Below are positions 60,570 through 64,000 of a DNA stretch of 64,000 nucleotides, piece after piece (position 1 is the first letter of the stretch; each line of letters begins with the position of its first letter). The stretch spans positions 9,913-73,912 of the forward strand of contig CAVKRN010000005.1 in NCBI GenBank assembly GCA_963658695.1, read 5' to 3'. The DNA comes from CAG-791 sp963658695 (GTDB taxonomy: Bacteria; Bacillota; Clostridia; Lachnospirales; Lachnospiraceae). The translations under genes were made by a program, and so were the position numbers. A model generated the notes under the pieces. That model was not told the DNA's origin, did no database searches, and saw only the letters and a program-made list of their open reading frames with translations.

Positions 60570-60660
60570 ACACCTCTCCCTTTGAATACACACAACAGAT
60601 GTCTAATCATAGCACGGCAGCACAATCCCGCAAAAGCAGTGGCAGAGGATGCGCTCGATT

Positions 60661-60693
60661 ATATTACAGTTCACTCGCCAAGCGACGGTTCCT
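60661..60693 (-). repeat. GTCGCT...GAGTGAACTGTAAT module
   Basis: On the minus strand CCGTCGCTTGGCGAGTGAAC then TGTAATATAA. The plus strand at 5904-5930 reads CCGTCGCTGGCTAGCGAGTG then AACTGTTAT. The two copies are intergenic. Confidence 0.45.
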
Positions 60694-60709
60694 GATGTGT
60701 GAACTTTTC

Positions 60710-61873
60710 TCATTCTCCTCTGTACAGCGCCAGTGTCTTGTGCACCACTTCATCCCAGTTGTACTTGCCGCAGATAAAGTCAGAGGCGCCCTCGCGGTAC
60801 TGTGCTACCTGCTGCGGGTGGTCCATCAGGTCCTGCAGTACACTTTGCAGGTCCTTCGTATCCCCCCGCCGGAACACAGGTGCGTGCTCTTCCACCACTT
60901 CTGTGCTCTCTTCAATATCTGAAACCAGGCAGCAGTTCCCGTAGCTCATTGCCTCCAGAAGGCTAACAGACATTCCTTCTACGTCCGATGGCAGTGCGAA
61001 CAGATAGGCGTTGGACAAAAGCTCCGCCAGTGTGTCTCCTTCCACGAGCCCGGCCAGAATCACCCTTTCGTCTTTTGCCGCAAGCTCCTGTATTTCTTCA
61101 AAGTATTCCACGGCGTTGGATGGGCCGCCGGCCAGAACAAGCTTTTTGTCTGTCTGTACACTCTCGTAAGCCTTTAATAAGTAATGGAGCCCCTTTTCCG
61201 GCACAATTCGGCACAGCGTCATCATGTAGGAGTCCTTGGTCAGTCCCCACCGCTTTGTGATGAGATCGGCAGACTGCACATGCGGACGATCAATTCCATT
61301 GGGAATAAAATGCGTTTCTCTTCCATATTCCTTCCGGAAATACTCCTGCAGATTGGCCGATAGCACAATTACCTCGTCCGCGTGTCTGGCCGCCATCTTC
61401 TCTCCTGCCTTCAGCATATGAGAGGCAAAATGTCCCCATTTAGCCCGTTGCCAGTCCAGACCGTGTATGGTAGCGATGACCCGAATGCCAAAGAGCTTCG
61501 GAAGCCAGCACATAAGGCAAGGTCCCTCTGCGTGAAAGTGGATTACGTCATAATGACCGAATAACGCACGCAAGGTAGCAAATACAGAATAAACAATGGC
61601 ATTGAGCTTCCCGTTTCGCACCGTCGGAATAGTAAGGATGCGGATCCCATCCTGAAACCATCCCTTTCTGTCTGCGATTTGCTCGTAATGCTTACGCGGA
61701 ACAACGCCGTAGCCGGACCGGTTATAGCAGTCCACCTCTATCCCAAGGTCCCGCATTCTTGTTGCAAGCTCCCATACAACGACCTCTACGCCGCCCTCTC
61801 TGGAAGGAACGCGCTTTTGCCCGATCATGGCAACGCGTAATGGACGCTTCTCTCCAGATTTTCTCTGCTTCAT
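60710..61873 (-). CDS. Glycosyltransferase family 4 protein
   Basis: A cytoplasmic retaining glycosyltransferase (GT-B fold), 387 residues. The N-terminal domain begins RVAMIGQKRVPSREGGVEVV, the pattern of DUF1972-type GT4 enzymes such as rhamnosyltransferases. The C-terminal domain has IPNGIDRP, LCRIVPEKGLHYLLKAYE and the nucleotide-sugar motif PSDVEGMSVSLLEAMSYG with the catalytic Glu pair. AAGGAG lies nine bases before the ATG. It lies 33 bases after the SDR gene in an operon with an ABC exporter ATPase, so it probably adds a sugar to an exported surface glycan. The donor sugar is unknown. Confidence 0.9.
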   Translation of the reverse strand: MKQRKSGEKRPLRVAMIGQKRVPSREGGVEVVVWELATRMRDLGIEVDCYNRSGYGVVPRKHYEQIADRKGWFQDGIRILTIPTVRNGKLNAIVYSVFATLRALFGHYDVIHFHAEGPCLMCWLPKLFGIRVIATIHGLDWQRAKWGHFASHMLKAGEKMAARHADEVIVLSANLQEYFRKEYGRETHFIPNGIDRPHVQSADLITKRWGLTKDSYMMTLCRIVPEKGLHYLLKAYESVQTDKKLVLAGGPSNAVEYFEEIQELAAKDERVILAGLVEGDTLAELLSNAYLFALPSDVEGMSVSLLEAMSYGNCCLVSDIEESTEVVEEHAPVFRRGDTKDLQSVLQDLMDHPQQVAQYREGASDFICGKYNWDEVVHKTLALYRGE

Positions 61874-61906
61874 GCGCAGTATCTCCTTGCTCTTTACTCT
61901 ACCGAT

Positions 61907-63064
61907 TCATCCATTCTCGATGTGACGGTCCATGTACTCCATCGAAGCCATCAGGCGGCGGTACATCTCCTCCAGATCCACCTCCGGCTCCCATCCAAGG
62001 CTGCGGAGCTTGGAGGCATCCAGAAAGAGCTTTGTATCCGCGGCATATCCATAGGTATTCGTTTCCGGAATGTCATAGACGACGCGAATTGCCCCGCCGG
62101 CCAGGTTCTTTGCCACAAGCTCTGCCATCCCGGCGATGGTTGTGTGTGTCCGCTCATTGGAGACATTATAGGCTTCTCCGGACACGCCCTTTGTCGCAAT
62201 GGTCAAAATACCGCGGACACTGTCTCTTGTATAGCAGTAATTTCCCTCAGAACGGCCTTTGGTGTGCAGTACAATATCCCTGCCCTGCATGGCACTCCTT
62301 GCAAACTGGGCAAAAACACGTCCCTCCCATGGAAGAATCCCTGCACCGAACGTCTGTGACAGGCGGGCTATCATAACGTCAAGTCCATACTCGTGTCCGA
62401 ATCCAATGCACAGATTCTCACACATCCGTTTGCTCTCCGGATAATTCGTACGTACATTCATCAGATCAAGATAGCCAAGGCGATCTTCCGTTGCCCGCGT
62501 ATCTTCCGGATACTCCTGTCCGGTTCCTGCCGCAAGGTTTCCATACATTTCCATACTGGACAGATAGACGAACCGCTTTGCCCCCGCCTGCTTTGCCAGC
62601 GAAAGCACCTGATGTGTCCCCTCAATCGCCGTCAGAATGGTTTCCACCGGCCTTTCCACCATGGTTTTGGATGTGGTCACTGCCGCGCCGTGGATGACGA
62701 TATCCAGAAGCGGTTGTTCCTGATCACCCATTTCCGAAAGTGCCTGCAGCATAACGTCCCCTGCATCCGCTGCAGAAAGATCCGCCTGAAGGAACCGGAT
62801 ATCACCGCGTGACATCACCTCGTCCCCGTAAATTACACGGGCCTTCTCCATGCTGCGGATGACGCCATACAGCTCCATGCCGCTGCCGGCCCTTCGGTTC
62901 ATGCAGGCAAGTGCGCGCAAAAGCCAGGATCCCACCAGTCCCGTCGCACCGGTAATTAGAATTCTCTTTCCCTTCAGTGCTTCCTGCAGCACCGGATCAT
63001 CGGCAACCCGGTTCAGATCCTCCTGAAGGACGGAATCTCTTGTTTCTTCTGTCATGCGAATCAC
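61907..63064 (-). CDS. NAD-dependent epimerase/dehydratase (extended SDR)
   Basis: A nucleotide-sugar modifying enzyme of the extended short-chain dehydrogenase group, 385 residues. The Rossmann motif is ILITGATGLVGSWLLRALA (about residue 35), then IVIHGAAVTTS, the catalytic Tyr and Lys in YPESKR (about 213), and RDSVRGI near residue 280. The 30-residue N-terminal lead is longer than usual. The start is GTG at 63064, overlapping the ABC gene stop (GTGA) with AAGGG five bases before it; an ATG three codons later is the alternative. It lies between the ABC ATPase and GT4 genes, so it probably makes the sugar for the exported glycan. Confidence 0.88.
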   Translation of the reverse strand: MIRMTEETRDSVLQEDLNRVADDPVLQEALKGKRILITGATGLVGSWLLRALACMNRRAGSGMELYGVIRSMEKARVIYGDEVMSRGDIRFLQADLSAADAGDVMLQALSEMGDQEQPLLDIVIHGAAVTTSKTMVERPVETILTAIEGTHQVLSLAKQAGAKRFVYLSSMEMYGNLAAGTGQEYPEDTRATEDRLGYLDLMNVRTNYPESKRMCENLCIGFGHEYGLDVMIARLSQTFGAGILPWEGRVFAQFARSAMQGRDIVLHTKGRSEGNYCYTRDSVRGILTIATKGVSGEAYNVSNERTHTTIAGMAELVAKNLAGGAIRVVYDIPETNTYGYAADTKLFLDASKLRSLGWEPEVDLEEMYRRLMASMEYMDRHIENG

Positions 63065-63900
63065 TTTTTCCCTTCCGCAGCACTCTCGGCCTGCTTTTTC
63101 CTCCAGCGGGAAGCCATCTCATGCAGCTCCTTCTCGTTTTTTGGCGGCGTTTTCTTCTTCTGGGACAGAAACCACTCATAGGCATCGCAGGTTTCCTGCA
63201 CGTCCCCAGAGTAGCAAACCTGATTTCCATGATCGAGCCAGAGAATCCGTGTGCACAGCTCGCGGACCTGCGGCATGACATGCGATACCAGGATCGCCGT
63301 CACACCTCCCTGAATAATCTCCTGCATTTTATCGCCGGACTTTTTACGGAAGGCACCGTCTCCCACCGACAGCACCTCATCCAGAATCAGGATATCCGGA
63401 TGAACCAGACAGGCAATGGAAAAGGCAAGACGGGATTTCATGCCGGAGGAGAGCTGCTTGAACGCATGATCCTGAAACTCCTCCAGTTCCGCAAAACGGA
63501 TGATCTCGTCGTATTTTTCATCCATGAACTTTCGGGTATAGCCAAGAAGTGCTCCGCGAAGGTACGTGTTCTCCCGGACGGTCATATCGTTATCAAAGCC
63601 GCTCCCCAGCTCCAGAAGCGCTGCCACATTTCCTTCTGTGTGGATGCTGCCTTCTGTCGGCAACATAATGCCGGTCACAGCCTTGAGCAGCGTTGATTTC
63701 CCGGCGCCGTTGGAGCCGACAATACCCAGCATTTCGCCCTTTTCAAGCTGAAAGCTCACGTTCCTATCTGCCCAGAATTCCTTGACCTTATAATTGCCGG
63801 TAAGCTTCCGGATCACGAACTCCTTGAGTCCGATGGATTTGAAGTCGCCCGTTATGTAACGGATACTGACGTTGTCACATTGGATTGCAATTTCTGCCAT
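63061..63900 (-). CDS. ABC transporter ATP-binding protein, polysaccharide/teichoic acid export type
   Basis: The ATPase half of a TagGH/Wzm-Wzt-like exporter. The 279 residues have Walker A GSNGAGKST (about 62-70), signature LSSGMKSRLAFSIA (about 150), Walker B ILILDEVLSVGD, and the switch His in LVSHVMPQ. The family-specific GLKEFVIRKLTGN insertion is near residue 25. A short charged C-terminal tail (to AAEGKK) replaces the long carbohydrate-binding domain of O-antigen Wzt. The membrane permease is expected just beyond the right edge. AGGAAG precedes the ATG. A 60-base repeat shared with 38497-38556 starts 24 bases upstream. Confidence 0.92.
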   Translation of the reverse strand: MAEIAIQCDNVSIRYITGDFKSIGLKEFVIRKLTGNYKVKEFWADRNVSFQLEKGEMLGIVGSNGAGKSTLLKAVTGIMLPTEGSIHTEGNVAALLELGSGFDNDMTVRENTYLRGALLGYTRKFMDEKYDEIIRFAELEEFQDHAFKQLSSGMKSRLAFSIACLVHPDILILDEVLSVGDGAFRKKSGDKMQEIIQGGVTAILVSHVMPQVRELCTRILWLDHGNQVCYSGDVQETCDAYEWFLSQKKKTPPKNEKELHEMASRWRKKQAESAAEGKK

Positions 63901-63924
63901 GGTTTTCTCTTCCTGGATGTACTA

Positions 63925-63984
63925 GTACATCGATTTTTAAATAACCAGCCTAACTAACTGGCCCTTTTTCCTGATTGCACGTGT
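63925..63984 (-). repeat. 60-base repeat GTACATCG...CTGATTGCAC, copy 2
   Basis: Matches 38497-38556 at about 53 of 60 bases. It is preceded by ACTA, so ACTAGTACATCG is shared with the degenerate copy at 17614. The last 100 bases of the window hold no gene start. Confidence 0.7.
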
Positions 63985-64000
63985 CAAAAATCCTCAGCGT

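Noticed and set aside
1..64000. CRISPR array, IS element or rRNA operon
   Set aside because: No regularly spaced identical repeats, transposase-like protein or rRNA sequence was found when reading both strands.

Overview
The window looks like chromosomal DNA of a Clostridia member, most likely Lachnospiraceae. Roughly half of the bases are G+C. AGGAGG-type ribosome binding sites are strong. The Cmk-IspH fusion abutting an S1 protein, the pyruvate phosphate dikinase, the rnfC-rnfD pair, the GH115 and DUF5722 enzymes and the phasin-like/ABC1-kinase pair are all common in that group. No ribosomal RNA, CRISPR array, IS transposase or convincing prophage was seen. Most genes lie on the minus strand.

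Layout. 1-7.4 kb: priA (cut by the edge) and murE, an operon of phasin-like protein, ABC1-family kinase and RluA-type pseudouridine synthase, then dgkA and a D-lactate-dehydrogenase-like gene. 7.4-8.5 kb: about 1 kb without protein genes, holding a candidate 600-nt non-coding RNA on the minus strand with its own promoter and terminator. 8.5-14.2 kb: sodium:amino-acid symporter, CapA-like protein, lipoprotein, ketopantoate-reductase-like gene and an orphan Nif11-like RiPP precursor. 14.3-17.7 kb: tRNA-Met with promoter and terminator, and ppdK. 17.7-25.6 kb: DUF6056 membrane protein, M18 aminopeptidase, queA, and pheS-pheT. 25.8-31.9 kb: a large repeat-bearing surface protein, an ADP-ribosylglycohydrolase, a GT-C-like membrane protein and a probable 6S RNA. 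31.9-39.2 kb: aminopeptidase P, thrC, rnfC-rnfD, and two divergent helix-turn-helix genes separated by twin operators. 39.4-45.3 kb: S1 protein, cmk-ispH, BaiN-type flavoprotein, LytR-CpsA-Psr protein. 45.4-51.4 kb: acyltransferase, gapA-pgk-tpiA, PHP phosphatase, maf. 51.5-64 kb: GH115 glycosidase, membrane glycosyltransferase, M13 metallopeptidase, and an envelope-glycan operon (ABC exporter ATPase, SDR epimerase, GT4, DUF5722 enzyme) running off the right edge.

How the genes fit together. Central carbon metabolism is concentrated here: gapA, pgk, tpiA, ppdK, a D-lactate-type dehydrogenase and part of an Rnf ion pump. Cell-envelope functions form a second group: murE, the undecaprenol/diacylglycerol kinase, the LCP ligase, three GT-C-like membrane proteins, an acyltransferase and the right-hand glycan operon.

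The most interesting signals are not ordinary proteins. They are the 600-nt RNA, the orphan Nif11 precursor, the hairpin that covers the rnfC ribosome binding site, the twin operators, a leaderless acyltransferase promoter, the direct repeats upstream of gapA and several families of short dispersed intergenic repeats. All assignments were made by reading the sequence; no database search was possible. Repeat similarities, motif spacings and hairpins were judged by eye.
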